DNA from: Heterobilharzia americana | Lineage: Eukaryota > Platyhelminthes > Trematoda > Strigeidida > Schistosomatidae | Assembly (NCBI GenBank): GCA_944470555.2 | Contig: OX104127.1 | Location: 115,844,741 to 115,908,740 of the forward strand | Reading direction: 5' to 3' | DNA length: 64,000 nt | The notes under the pieces: model-generated | What the model was told of the DNA's origin: nothing | Database searches by the model: none | Seen by the model: only the letters and a program-made list of their open reading frames with translations | Shown here: positions 36,612 to 47,099 of the stretch, piece by piece | Layout of the letters: each line of letters begins with the position of its first letter | How positions within the stretch are numbered: position 1 is the first letter of the stretch | Translations under genes and position numbers: made by a program

Positions 36612-39565
36612 CTGGCCTGACGCGTGATGTCCTCAGTCGGCCTTCTCAGTGCATGGCCAATCCATCTCCACTTCTTCCTGCATATTTGTTGCGTGATAGG
36701 TTCTTGGTTGGTTCGTTCCCAGAGTTCCTTGTTGCTTATTTTTTCTGGCCATCTGATCTTCAGCAGCGAGCGTAAGCAGTTGTTGATGAATGTCTGTAGT
36801 TTATTGGAAATACCTTTCGTGACGCGCCAAGTCTCTGAGCCATACAAGAGCACTGACTTGACGTTGGTGTTGAAAATCCGTATCTTGTTCCACATGCTGA
36901 GTGCAGAAGATCTCCACACTGGTTTCAGGCTAATGAATGCCTGTCTTGCTTTTCCGATTCTGACTTTGACGTCCTCGTCCGTCCCGCCTGTAGTTGAAAC
37001 AGTGCTTCCTAGATAAGTGAAGGAGGTTACTTCCTTTAAGTTTCTCCCGTTGACAGTGATTGGAGTTTGTTGTTGTTGTTGTTGATGGTGGTGGTGCGGT
37101 ATCTTCATCACTTCTGTCTTCTCTATATTCACCTGAAGTCCCGTCTTCGCTGCCTCTTCTATCAACTTGTTAGTTTTTGCCTGCAGATCTTCAAGTTTAT
37201 GTGACATTAGGCATAAGTCATCGGCGAAATCCAAGTCTTCTAGGTTCTTTTCCGTCGTCCAGTGTATCCCCCTCTTCTCGCTGCCTACTGTTTGCTGCAT
37301 GATCCAGTCCACCACAATAAGGAATATCATGGGGGATAGTAGGCAACCTTGTTTCACTCCTGTCTTCACTTCAAAGGCATCACTGAGCTTCCCATTGTGG
37401 ATTACTTGGCATGTGGCATCTTCATATAGTTGTTGAATGAGGCGGATAAAGGTTTGCGGTACTCCGTAGTATTGAAGCAGTTTCCAAATTACTTCTCGGT
37501 CGACGCTGTCAAAGGCCTTCTCAAAGTCGATGAAGTTGAGGTATAGAGCTGATTGCCATTCTATGCTCTGTTCTATGATGATGCGAAGCGTTGCAATTTG
37601 GTCTGCACATGATTTGTACTTCCTGAAGCCTGCCTGTTCCGGTCGTAGTTTTGAATCCAGTGCATCTTTAAGCCTCTCCAGGATGATGCGGCTTAATATT
37701 TTACTTGGGGTGGACAGGAGAGTGATTCCGCGCCAGTTCTTGCAAGCACTGAGGTCTCCCTTCTTCGGCAGTTTGACAAGGTAACCCTTCTTCCAATCGT
37801 CAGGTACCTTCTCTTCCTTCCACACCTTCTGCAATAGTGGTGTGAGCATGGCCGCTGTTGTCTCTGCATCTGTTTTCAGTGCTTCTGGCGGTATTCCATC
37901 TGGTCCTGCTGCTTTCCCACATTTCAGTAGCTTTATGGCGTTCAGGACTTCCATTTTCGTTGGGGGATTAATGTTCACTTGTAGTTCAGCGGCTGCAGGT
38001 GGTATTTCTGGACGAAGTGCAGGTGGTGGTCGATTCAAGAGCTTCTTGAAGTGGTCGGCCCATCGTTTCCTCTGTTTCTCTTCTTTTGTAATTAAATTTC
38101 CTTCTTCATCTTTTATTGGTTTCATCTGTGTTGGTCTCTTCCCTGATAGCAACCTGGTTATTTGATACAATGTCGTCAGGTCTCTCTTACCTGCAGCCTG
38201 TTCTGCTTCACTTGCCAGTGTTTCGTAGAAGTGTCTTTTGTCGTTGCGTGCACTCTTCTTCACTTCTTTGTCCAGTGTTTTATACATTGTGCTCAGTTCC
38301 TCTTGTCGTTGAGCATCCTTGCACTGGTTTATCTTCTGCTTCACCATCCTCCTCTCCTCTATCAGCTTCCAGGTATCCGTCGAGATCCATTCCTTGTCTT
38401 CTTTCTTCTTCCTTCCTAATACTGTTGTGCAGGTTTCTTTCCACATAGCTTTCAAAGACTTCCAATGTTCTTCCACACAGGTTTCTTCAGGGATGTTGCT
38501 CGATGTCTCCCATTTTGTCTTGATGGCTGCCTTGAAGATCTCCTTTGTAGTTTCATCCTTCAGTTTCCGAGTGTTGTACTTGGGTTGAGGTCTATCACCA
38601 GCTTCCTTGAAGGCTTTTAACTTGATTTGGAAGGTTCCTTGCACTAGGTAGTGGTCTGAACCTACATCTGCTCCTCTTCTTGACCTTGTGTTAAGTAGAC
38701 TGCGTCTCCATTTTCTTGAGATTGAGATAAAGTCGATTTGATTTTTAGTGTGTCCATCTGGTGAAATCCATGTCGCTTTGTGGATATCCTTGTGCCTGAA
38801 CACACTGCCTCCAATCACCAAATCGTTGAATGCACAGAATTCTGCAAACAATTCTCCATTCTCATTCATTTCACCTAGCGCCTCTCGACCCATGGTTAGT
38901 TCTCTTCCCGTGTTGTCCCCTCCCAGTTTGGCATTCATGTCGCCCATTAGAATTTTGATATCGCCAACTGACGTCTTGTCCAGTGTTGATTGAAGTTGTC
39001 TGTAGAAATCCTCCTTTTTCTCTTGCTCTGCATTATTTGTAGGTGCATAACATTGTATGATTGTGACCTTTCTTCCTTTTGAGTTGAATCTTGCTGTCAT
39101 GATCCTGGAGGAGATTGGTTCCCACTGCATGAGAGCCTTCGATGCTCTTGAGGACATCATGATAGCCACTCCCTCAGTGTGCTCGTGGTTGGCGTCTGGG
39201 TGACCGGAGTAGATTATTGATTCTCCAGTTGACAGTTTGGAGAGTCCACTCCCATTCCATCTGCTTTCGCAAATCCCAAGCACTTCGATGTTATACCTTC
39301 TCATCTCCCTTGCAATCTGGGCTGCCTTACTGGGTTCAAACATCGTGCGGACATTCCATGTCCCCACGTTTACTTTCGCTTTCATCGAGAGAAGACACAT
39401 CGGCCAATTGGCTTCCCGAAGGCTTTCACCAACTGGCGTCATTTCGCCTCTCCGATTCCAGCGGGGAATAAGTTTGTTTTCATTTTTTATATTTTGTTTG
39501 TGCTTTGAAGTTTCTTTAGCGGTTAGATTTGTTTTACGGGGTAGGGTTGCTAGCCCTATGCCCAA
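36530..39565 (-). CDS. RTE endonuclease-reverse transcriptase polyprotein, 1011 aa
   Basis: A single ORF for target-primed reverse transcription. The AP-type endonuclease occupies about residues 61-310: GTWNVRT 68-74, metal-binding Glu100 in ICESRW, YAPT 173-176, GDMN 208-211, QIDFI 276-280 and SDH 303-305. A linker follows, then the RT at about 545-860: AAGPDGIPPE 552-561, motif A FIDFEKAFDS 678-687, motif B GVKQGCLLSP 736-745, catalytic FADD 780-783, and TYLGS 850-854. A His/Gln homopolymer run lies near 824-833. The first 60 residues are basic and lack a domain; Met61, just before the endonuclease, may be the real start. The last 30 or so residues are aberrant because the usual C-terminal tail lies in another frame. 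All catalytic residues I can check are present. Confidence 0.93.
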   Translation of the reverse strand: MGIGLATLPRKTNLTAKETSKHKQNIKNENKLIPRWNRRGEMTPVGESLREANWPMCLLSMKAKVNVGTWNVRTMFEPSKAAQIAREMRRYNIEVLGICESRWNGSGLSKLSTGESIIYSGHPDANHEHTEGVAIMMSSRASKALMQWEPISSRIMTARFNSKGRKVTIIQCYAPTNNAEQEKKEDFYRQLQSTLDKTSVGDIKILMGDMNAKLGGDNTGRELTMGREALGEMNENGELFAEFCAFNDLVIGGSVFRHKDIHKATWISPDGHTKNQIDFISISRKWRRSLLNTRSRRGADVGSDHYLVQGTFQIKLKAFKEAGDRPQPKYNTRKLKDETTKEIFKAAIKTKWETSSNIPEETCVEEHWKSLKAMWKETCTTVLGRKKKEDKEWISTDTWKLIEERRMVKQKINQCKDAQRQEELSTMYKTLDKEVKKSARNDKRHFYETLASEAEQAAGKRDLTTLYQITRLLSGKRPTQMKPIKDEEGNLITKEEKQRKRWADHFKKLLNRPPPALRPEIPPAAAELQVNINPPTKMEVLNAIKLLKCGKAAGPDGIPPEALKTDAETTAAMLTPLLQKVWKEEKVPDDWKKGYLVKLPKKGDLSACKNWRGITLLSTPSKILSRIILERLKDALDSKLRPEQAGFRKYKSCADQIATLRIIIEQSIEWQSALYLNFIDFEKAFDSVDREVIWKLLQYYGVPQTFIRLIQQLYEDATCQVIHNGKLSDAFEVKTGVKQGCLLSPMIFLIVVDWIMQQTVGSEKRGIHWTTEKNLEDLDFADDLCLMSHKLEDLQAKTNKLIEEAAKTGLQVNIEKTEVMKIPHHHHQQQQQQTPITVNGRNLKEVTSFTYLGSTVSTTGGTDEDVKVRIGKARQAFISLKPVWRSSALSMWNKIRIFNTNVKSVLLYGSETWRVTKGISNKLQTFINNCLRSLLKIRWPEKISNKELWERTNQEPITQQICRKKWRWIGHALRRPTEDITRQASCSSGIPMGSDELDVQGGHGGGRASRK

Positions 39566-39629
39566 CCTTCCCTCTTTACCCGGGCTTAGGACCGGCTAGT
39601 AACTAGTAAACTAGTTAACCAGGCGAGGT

Positions 39630-39645
39630 TGAATCTCAGAACTTA
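39630..39645. repeat. Target-site duplication of RTE element 2 (5' side)
   Basis: Exact match to 36388-36403, directly flanking the element's 5' end. Confidence 0.95.
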
Positions 39646-39660
39646 CTCAAGTCTTAATTC

Positions 39661-39860
39661 CATATTAGATTTGTTTATTTAATTTATAACACACGATGAT
39701 CTAGTATTATTTACTTGATGATGTTTCGAGCATAAATTATTGCTCATAATCATATCAATGATATGATATGCTTATGAGCAATCAGTTATGCTCAAAACAT
39801 CATCAAGTAAATAATACTAGTTCGCTGTGTGCTATAAATTAAGTAGACAAATATAAAATG
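39661..39860. repeat. 200-bp near-palindrome, probably paired Penelope-like ends with hammerhead-like cores
   Basis: The left arm (39661-39757) and right arm (39762-39860) are nearly perfect inverted copies centred at about 39760. Read outward from the centre, each arm has a hammerhead-like layout: TTATGAGCA, a loop, TGCTC, a GAAAC or AAAAC box, ATCATC, then AAGTAAATAATACTAG. The right arm has CTTATGA (one change from CUGANGA) but AAAA; the left arm has ATTATGA but a good GAAA. Neither is intact. The outer part of the motif recurs at about 41908-41940, downstream of the Penelope-like RT. Confidence 0.75.
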
Positions 39861-41945
39861 GCATTAAATTCTACCACAGTGCCCGCGTTTTACACCTATA
39901 TTACTCTGGTCTTCATTCATTCACATATGCTAAAATTCATTTAGTGCAAATCATTTTTCAACATGATTTATATTTTGGTTGAAAAGCTTAAGGCCACTTT
40001 AATCTATGTCTAGTACTTGAATGAAATCTAATTTGTTGAATTAGTCTCAAGATTCTTATTTCAAGCATCTCGATTATTGAAGGGATTTCTTGAAAACGCG
40101 AAACTGATTGCGTGACAAAGTAATTAAAAGAATTTATGATTAAAACTTAGGCATCGCCGGTTTAATTAGTTCTCTAGGTATTTCACACTAAGGAATAGTA
40201 TTATCTATAGGATCGGGTTCTTTAACATACCTTACTGTTGAATTTCGCACCTGTTGTTTTAGGGTTTTCTCTCCCCTCCTTCACTTACTATATAGGTAAC
40301 AGAATTTTCAAAATACCTAGAAAATGTATTAGGTCATTTCTATACTGTTACTGAATCAAAAGCTAATAACCTTCCTTACCCCCTACATGAGAATAGCATT
40401 TAATTCAGGAGATCGAACGGACGCAGAAGAAATACGAGTGAAGTGTGCACTAGCACTCAAATGACAGAAAGTTAAACGAAATAAACGAAGTGAATACTGT
40501 AAGAAAGCCTTCAAAATCACCAAAAATATAATATCTACTAAATTAGATAAAGGTATTTTAACAGTGGTACTGGTCAAATCTTAATGCATCAAGATTAATC
40601 GTCATATGTCAACAGAAATACGTGAAGAAAATAAGAAATCAGCTGAAAAGATTATTATTAAGATGAATAAACTTATCTTAGATGTGCACACTTCTAAATG
40701 AGTATTGACCAGTGCTGCAGTTTGTTACACAACCACTGAGATATCTAGGGCTTTCTTAGTGCTTATTTTAATGGAATACGCGCTATTATTGAGGTTCATC
40801 AACTAGGTTTACTTACTAAACAGACGATAAACTTCACACCAACTCACACATAGTCTGAATATTTGGCAATTACACTGGGTCCAAATACAAATTGCCAAGA
40901 ATCTAGGCTGATTAACTTGTGAAATTAAAAAACCAGATAATTTGCAATTAGAAGACGATGAAAAAGTGGTTAACGTTGATAAAACCAGTCTCTACGCTTA
41001 TTGTAGCTCTAGAGACAGTTGAGAACGACCTCAACTCTGTTTAGCAAATCACACTCAGAACCAAGTTATGCACTGAAAAAAGTCGTAATTAGAGTACAGT
41101 TATGCCTTACTCCTATGGTTTTAAATTTTCAAGAAGAAATATACAAACCTATGGAAGAAGCTGCTACAGGATCATCAATGTCCTCAATAGTTGCAAAATA
41201 TTTATAGACATTTGAGAACAAATAGCTTTTAAGGTCTTTATTCACGGTTCAAAAATATAGTGAAGATACGTAAATAGCATATTCCTTTTATTATTGTCAC
41301 AGCGTATTGATAATTTTTGACACCCTAATTCATTTGTAGAGACAACCTGTTTTATTCATGAATCAAGGAATAATACAGACGAACTGATCGCCTCCCATTA
41401 TAAAATCAAAAAAGATGAAATGGGTGCCTAGACATCAGCATATGCATATAAAAGAACCGTGAAACCTAGTAATTATCCTGGTGTATTAACCCAGAAATGT
41501 ATGAGAAAACGTCTAAGAAAGATAAGTAGTTCAGACACAATTAATGTACATACCAATTATGACCACATTAAGATATGAGAATTCAGGACATACATATCTT
41601 TACAAGGAAGATAGCTTGGAAAGTCTATGGAGGATTCCTTACAGAGCCAGAATAAAGATGGCACTTTAACCCGAAAACTTGTTTCGGAACAAGCTAAATG
41701 TGCTAAAATGGTCCTATAAATCTCATTAACCAAAAGTATAGGATATTATGCAATGGTTATGACGTCAATTCCCCAGGCTAAAATAGTCGAACAAACACAG
41801 CTAGGATAATGGAGCGTAACAACATGACCAAATCCCGAACAGTAGATCCTAGTGCTATAAGAAATCTACAGAAGATCTTAAATTTTCTGCTAATTCTGTT
41901 AAAAACCATATCAAGTAAATAATACTCCTTTACTGCGCAAAAGAT
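39762..41945 (+). mobile_element. Decayed Penelope-like element
   Basis: A plus-strand Penelope-like RT (about 40383-41560) sits between the right arm of the palindrome (39762-39860) and a related sequence near 41908-41940 (ATCAAGTAAATAATACTC.TT..CTGCG). This fits the known plan of Penelope-like elements, whose terminal repeats carry hammerhead motifs and often have an inverted partial copy at the 5' side. The element limits are inferred from these matches. I could not recognise a GIY-YIG endonuclease between 41560 and 41900. Confidence 0.65.
40383..41560 (+). pseudogene. Penelope-like reverse transcriptase remnants
   Basis: Reading across frames gives pieces in the order expected for Penelope-like RTs. 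EEIRVKCALALK and DKGILTVVL (near 40548) precede the fingers. EYLAITLGPNTNCQESRLIN (near 40858-40917) equals the usual YLA..L.P..G...S.VKNS block. A motif A-like KVVNVDKTSLYAY lies at about 40963-41002, where SFDVTSLYTSIP is usual. A motif B-like GSSMSSIVAKYL (near 41169-41204) stands for the GTPMGSPIS.. type, and a motif C-like RYVNSIF (41264-41284) for RYVDDIF. The catalytic Asp pair is gone and stops and shifts are frequent, so it is long dead. Confidence 0.7.
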
Positions 41946-43519
41946 GCATCAGACTGTCAAAAATGAAGTGAATAAAAACTCAGAAATGTATGGCAATGAG
42001 TTAAATAGTTTTATACACGGAAAATACTATATGATGTTAAGCATCTTATCAGCCAATTGTCCGGTAATATGTGATTACTGAAAATAGTTACTGCTTATTA
42101 AACTAAGAAATTTAAAGCCCGGTGACTGAACTTGAAAGTGCTTGAAACCAGACAGCGGTTTTTGGCGCGATCTCTAACAATGACACGGATATTCTTTACC
42201 ACTGAGTCGCTTACCAAAATGAGAGAGATATTTGCTATTCTCCGGTCTCCAATAGTTCTCCAACTGACGTCCGTATGAAATGAAATTAGTCAAACCTCGT
42301 AAGCTTTTAGTTACCTTCGGAATCAGTTAGTAGTCATCATTCATGATGTAACACCTTCAGAGGATTTCCATTCTTGTCAAAAGACATGCTGTATCAGAAA
42401 ATATTAAGGTAAGTAAGCTTTATAATTTAAGTTGTGCAGCCATTCACTTGGACTGCTTACACCAAGAGTTCTCTTCAGTTGTTCATAGTGTCAAACTTTC
42501 TATTTGACTCGTGTAATTGTTGAGAAGGTAATGGAAGTAATAAAACCGTTCTAAGAAAATGAAGCGTCCCTTAAATTCTTAAGATTCGTAGCAAAAATAT
42601 AAAAGTTTCACTTCTGAAACTATGTTAAACAGCTTCGGAATAACTTGCAATAAAGTTGTATTGGTGCACAGTATAACTATGACTACCATAGAAGGTGTGA
42701 ACAACATGATAGTCTTATTCTCTGATGTACCTTATCTTTGTTGTGAGTCATATGAAAACTTTATTTGCAAATGTGAAGAAATATTTTATCTTAGCTGCCC
42801 CTGAATGGCAAGAAACAGTTGTTAACACTTAAGTTGCACAACAAAACATGATGTGTGGTGACTTTTGACAGACTGTCTAACTACATTTTCTCAAGTATAG
42901 GAACTTGAAGTGAACTTGTTTAGTGATCAGCATAAAATCAAAATTGTTAGCCTCTTGTTGAGATTCGAAAATTTCTGACATGTCAGCGTGCTTCAAAAGT
43001 ATCCAAATTTCTGTTAATCCCTGAGGTTTTATGAGGCAATAAACATTTCATTCGCTTTATTTAACTGGCATTAATTAAGAATATGTTTAATTCAGGTCAC
43101 ATACAACACGGTTCAAAGTTTGCAGTGCTATAGTAGTACCTTTCTTAAAACCATCATATTTTAGAATTTTCATAATGTAAGTAATCCATTATTTCAGACT
43201 GGTGGTCAAAATACACATCTACAGAATATGAAGCATCATCGCAATAACTTCATCTAACTGATTAGCATGTGGATGCTTCAACCAGATATGTCACGTTTGT
43301 GTGAAACTGTTATTACAAAATTCATCGCTTCAGTTAGAAAAAATATTTCATAAGTGTATGAAAAGGACTGCTGCGCAGGTTAATATGCAGAAACAGAAAC
43401 CGATAACATAGTAGACATGTCCTTGCATCATCGTTCTGTCTCACAGCTAAAAGTTCAACCAGGTGAATACAATTTGCCGATGTTTGATATTTTATTTTTC
43501 CCTGAGCTACCAGTGACAT
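41946..43519. other. AT-rich DNA, nothing recognised
   Basis: A 60-codon plus-strand open frame (42622-42804) has no recognisable domain. No repeat identified. Confidence 0.5.
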
Positions 43520-46144
43520 GAAGCACTTAGTGAAATGAACGAGAATGGAGAATTGTTTGCAAAATTCTGCGCATTCGACGATTTGGTGATTGGAGGCAGT
43601 ATGTTCAAGCACAAAGATATCCACAAAGCGACGTGGATTTTATTTCACCAGACTCCAGGACACACTAAAAACCAGATAGACCTCATTTCAATGTGAAGAA
43701 AGTGTAGACGCAGTCTACTGGACACAAGATGAAGAAGAGGAACAGATGTAGGTGGTTCATACCACTCACTATCTAGTGCAAGAAACCTACTTTCAGAACC
43801 AAGTTGAAAGCCTTGAAGGAAGTTAGTGATAGACCACAGTTCACGTTCAGCACCCAGAACTGAAACTGAACTTAAGGACGAAATTACAAAGTAAATTTTC
43901 ACGTCAACCATCATGACAAAATGGGAGATATGGGGCAACATCCCTGATGAAACCTGTGTGGATGAACACTAGAACTCTTTGAAAGCTATGTGGAAAGAAA
44001 CCTGCATAGCCGTGTGAAGAAGCAGAAGGAAACAAGACAGTGAGTGGAATGGATCTCGATGGACACATGGAAGCTTATACAGCAGGGAGAGGAATATGGT
44101 GAGACAGAAGATTAACCAGTGCAAGCAGGAAAGACGAGAAGAGGAACTGAGTACAACGCACAAAACCCTGGACAAAGAAGTGAAGAAGAGTGCACGTAAA
44201 GACAAAAGACACTTCTACGACACATTGGCAAGAGAAGCAGAACAGGCTGAGGGCAGCTGGTAAGAGAGACCTAACGACCTCACTTCAAATATCCAGATTA
44301 CTGTCCAGGAAGAGATCAATGAAGACGGCAGCAGTGAAAGAAAGTGATGGAAAGCTAGTTAAGAAAGGGGAATAACAACGGAAATAATGGGCTCATCACT
44401 TGAAAAACTCTCAGATCGACCACCACCTGCACTTCGTCCAGAAATAACACTAGCTAACGCAGAACTTACAGTGTACACAAGTTCTCCGAGAAAAGCCGAA
44501 TTCCTGAACACCATAAGGTTGCTGAAAGCTGAAAAAGCAGCAGGACCAAATGGAATCCCACCGAAAGCACCGAAAACAGACGCAGGCACAACAATGCACA
44601 TGCTCACACCACTATTGCACACAGTTTCAAAGGAACGAAAGGTATCTGCCCATTGACTGGAAGAAGGTATATCTTGTCAAACTCCAGAAGAAGTACAACC
44701 GAAGTCTTTGCAAGAACTGGCGAGGAATCATGCCACTGTCACTGTCCACCTCAAGCAAACAATTAGGCCGTATCATCCTGGAGAAACTTAAATATGTGCC
44801 GGATCCAAAACTACGACCAGAACTGGCTGGATTCAAGATTTACAAATCATGTGCCGATCAGACTGCAACGCGAGGCTACACATCATCATAGAACACAGCA
44901 AAGAATGGCAGCCCACTTTCCACCGTCCCCCAACTTCACCTATTTTGGAAAGGCCTTCGACAGCATTGACCGACAAGTGATTCGGCAGGCAGCTACTTCA
45001 ACACTCTGGAATACCACAAGCCTTTATCTACCTCATTCTACAACTATATGAAGATGTCATATACCGAGTGATCCAAAATGGAAAGCCCAGTGATGCATTT
45101 GAAGTGAAGACAGGAGTAAGGTGAAGCTGTCTGTCTATTATCATCCATGATATTGCTGATTCTGATGGACTGGATTGGATCATGCAGCAAACCGTGATGA
45201 ACGAGATGATGGGCAAACGCTGGCTGGATCGATGAGAAGACCCTGGAAGATTTGGATTTCGACGACGACGATCATTTACGTTTAATGTCACACAAACTCG
45301 AAGATCTACAGGCGAATACTCACAAGTTGACAGAAGAGGCGAGGCAGTGAAGACGGTACTTCAAGTGAATGTAGAGTAGATGGAGTTGATGAATACACCG
45401 AACCAACGACAGCATCGACAACAAGCTCCAATCACCACGAACGGGAGAAAGATGAAGGAAGTAGTCTCTGTCACCTACACCTATCTAGGCAGCATCGATT
45501 CAATTACAGGTGGCACAGGCGCAGACGAAGATGTTAAAACCAGGATCGGAAATACAAGACAGGCCTTCCTTCACTAATCTTAAATCAGTGTAGAGATCTA
45601 CTGCACTCAGCACAAAGCGTGAACAAGATCCGGATTTTCAACACAAATGTGAAGTCAGTGATTCTGTGTGGTGGTTCAGAGACTTAGCGCGTTACGAAAG
45701 GCATTTCCAACAAACTGCAGACGATCATCGACAACTACCTACGCTGGCTCGATACTGAAGATCAGATGGTCAGAATGAGAAGGATAAGCAAGAAGGAACT
45801 CACTCTGGCTGGCTTGCCGGCTGACAATTAACCGACCAAGAACCTATCACCCAACAAACATGCAGAACGAAGTGGAGATGGATTGGGCATATACTGAGAA
45901 GGCCGATTGAGGACATCATGCGACAGGCCGTCGAGTGGAATCCAAAGAGGAAACGACGAGTTGGTTGTCTGAGGTGAGGTTGAGATGGAGGAGATTATGA
46001 GAGGAAGAAATGGAAGTTTGTGGGCAGTCATGGCGCCGTGTTCAAAATATTGTAGAGAAGAGAGTGTAATTGAGACGTGCTACTGAAGCCCTATGTTCCA
46101 CTACAAACCCAAGGAACAAATTATAATAATAATAGTAATAATAA
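43520..46144 (+). mobile_element. 5'-truncated copy of a dead RTE subfamily
   Basis: A plus-strand relative of RTE elements 1 and 2 that begins inside the endonuclease (EALGEMNENGELF equivalent) and runs to the 3' end with a (TAA)n tail at about 46119-46144. Endonuclease remnants are GELFAKFCAFDDLVIGGS and the TKNQIDLIS equivalent. RT remnants include AAGPNGIPP (near 44535), RGIMPLSLSTSSK and GKAFDSIDRQ (near 44947). The FADD region here reads FDDDDH near 45257. The C-terminal tail RQAVEWNP is in frame with the preceding sequence, unlike in elements 1 and 2. Many stops and frameshifts mean no function. Confidence 0.95.
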
Positions 46145-47099
46145 TCTGCATAGCTAATACTCCTTTTAACTCAAAATGTTAAGTTGTTATTCATGTTGTT
46201 TTCCGTTGTTAGCCTAAATGACTTGAATTACCTTCCTGACAATTTTCTTGCATATCGTAAAGCATAAAATCAGTGAATATACTTCGGCCTTTAACAGTGC
46301 GAGTGGAAAAGAAGCATTTCTAACTGAATGGGCAGTGCTGGTATCATTCGGTAATACACTGTCAGTCAAGTGGGGTCAAATAAGTTACACCTAATAAACT
46401 GTTTTTAAGGGTAACCATGACGTCTGAGCCATGTGTTCTACAGCGTGGAGGGAAATACTGAATTATTATAAGAGAAAACCTGCCTTGAGTTTCTGTCATT
46501 CACTCCAAACGTTTTATATTTCACTGTGAGAAGAAGAAAATTGTTATTGTTTTGCGTTTAATCATGATGACATCGTAGTGTGCGTTTTTCTATTTTAAAC
46601 AAGTAATGACTCTTGTTAAGTCACGTTTGCCGGTATTCTCATAACAGTAAACTTAATTAAGTATAACTAATATGTTTTATATGGAAGTCTATGATTTCCA
46701 GTAATTTAGGATGATTGTGTATTCCCTGAAAGCCAAAGAGCAGAAAACGACTATGTTCACTCTAACTGAGTAGGATAAGAAATTTCTGAACCTGAAATAA
46801 ATGTCGGTAGTGTATTTTAAAATTTTAGTCATATAGTCACGCTAATTTAACCGAGAAAATTCACATTAAAGCGATCAGTGAAACTGAAGTCTGCAGATGT
46901 GCAGATAAAAGCGAATCCATATTTACGCTTTTGTTCACTTTTTGCACAAAAACATAGATGGTGGTTTTGCTATTAGCTGAGAGTTCAACAACTTCAATTA
47001 CCTTCCTTTCGCTTAGGAAATACAGCTTCCCTAAATCCTATGATTACAAATCAAATTCATATTTTGTGTATTTTAATCAGTTTGGAGCTTCGCTAATAA
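46145..47099. other. AT-rich DNA, nothing recognised
   Basis: No open frame of note and no recognised repeat. Confidence 0.5.

Larger units (their letters stand above)
36404..39629 (-). mobile_element. Full-length RTE-clade retrotransposon, element 2 (intact EN-RT frame)
   Basis: A minus-strand element of about 3.23 kb with an exact 16-bp target-site duplication, a TAA-type 3' tail (36404-36426) and the same 5' terminus as element 1. Its endonuclease and reverse transcriptase lie in one uninterrupted frame, so this is the best candidate in the window for a recently active copy. Unmutated duplications and closeness to element 1 support a young age. Confidence 0.96.
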
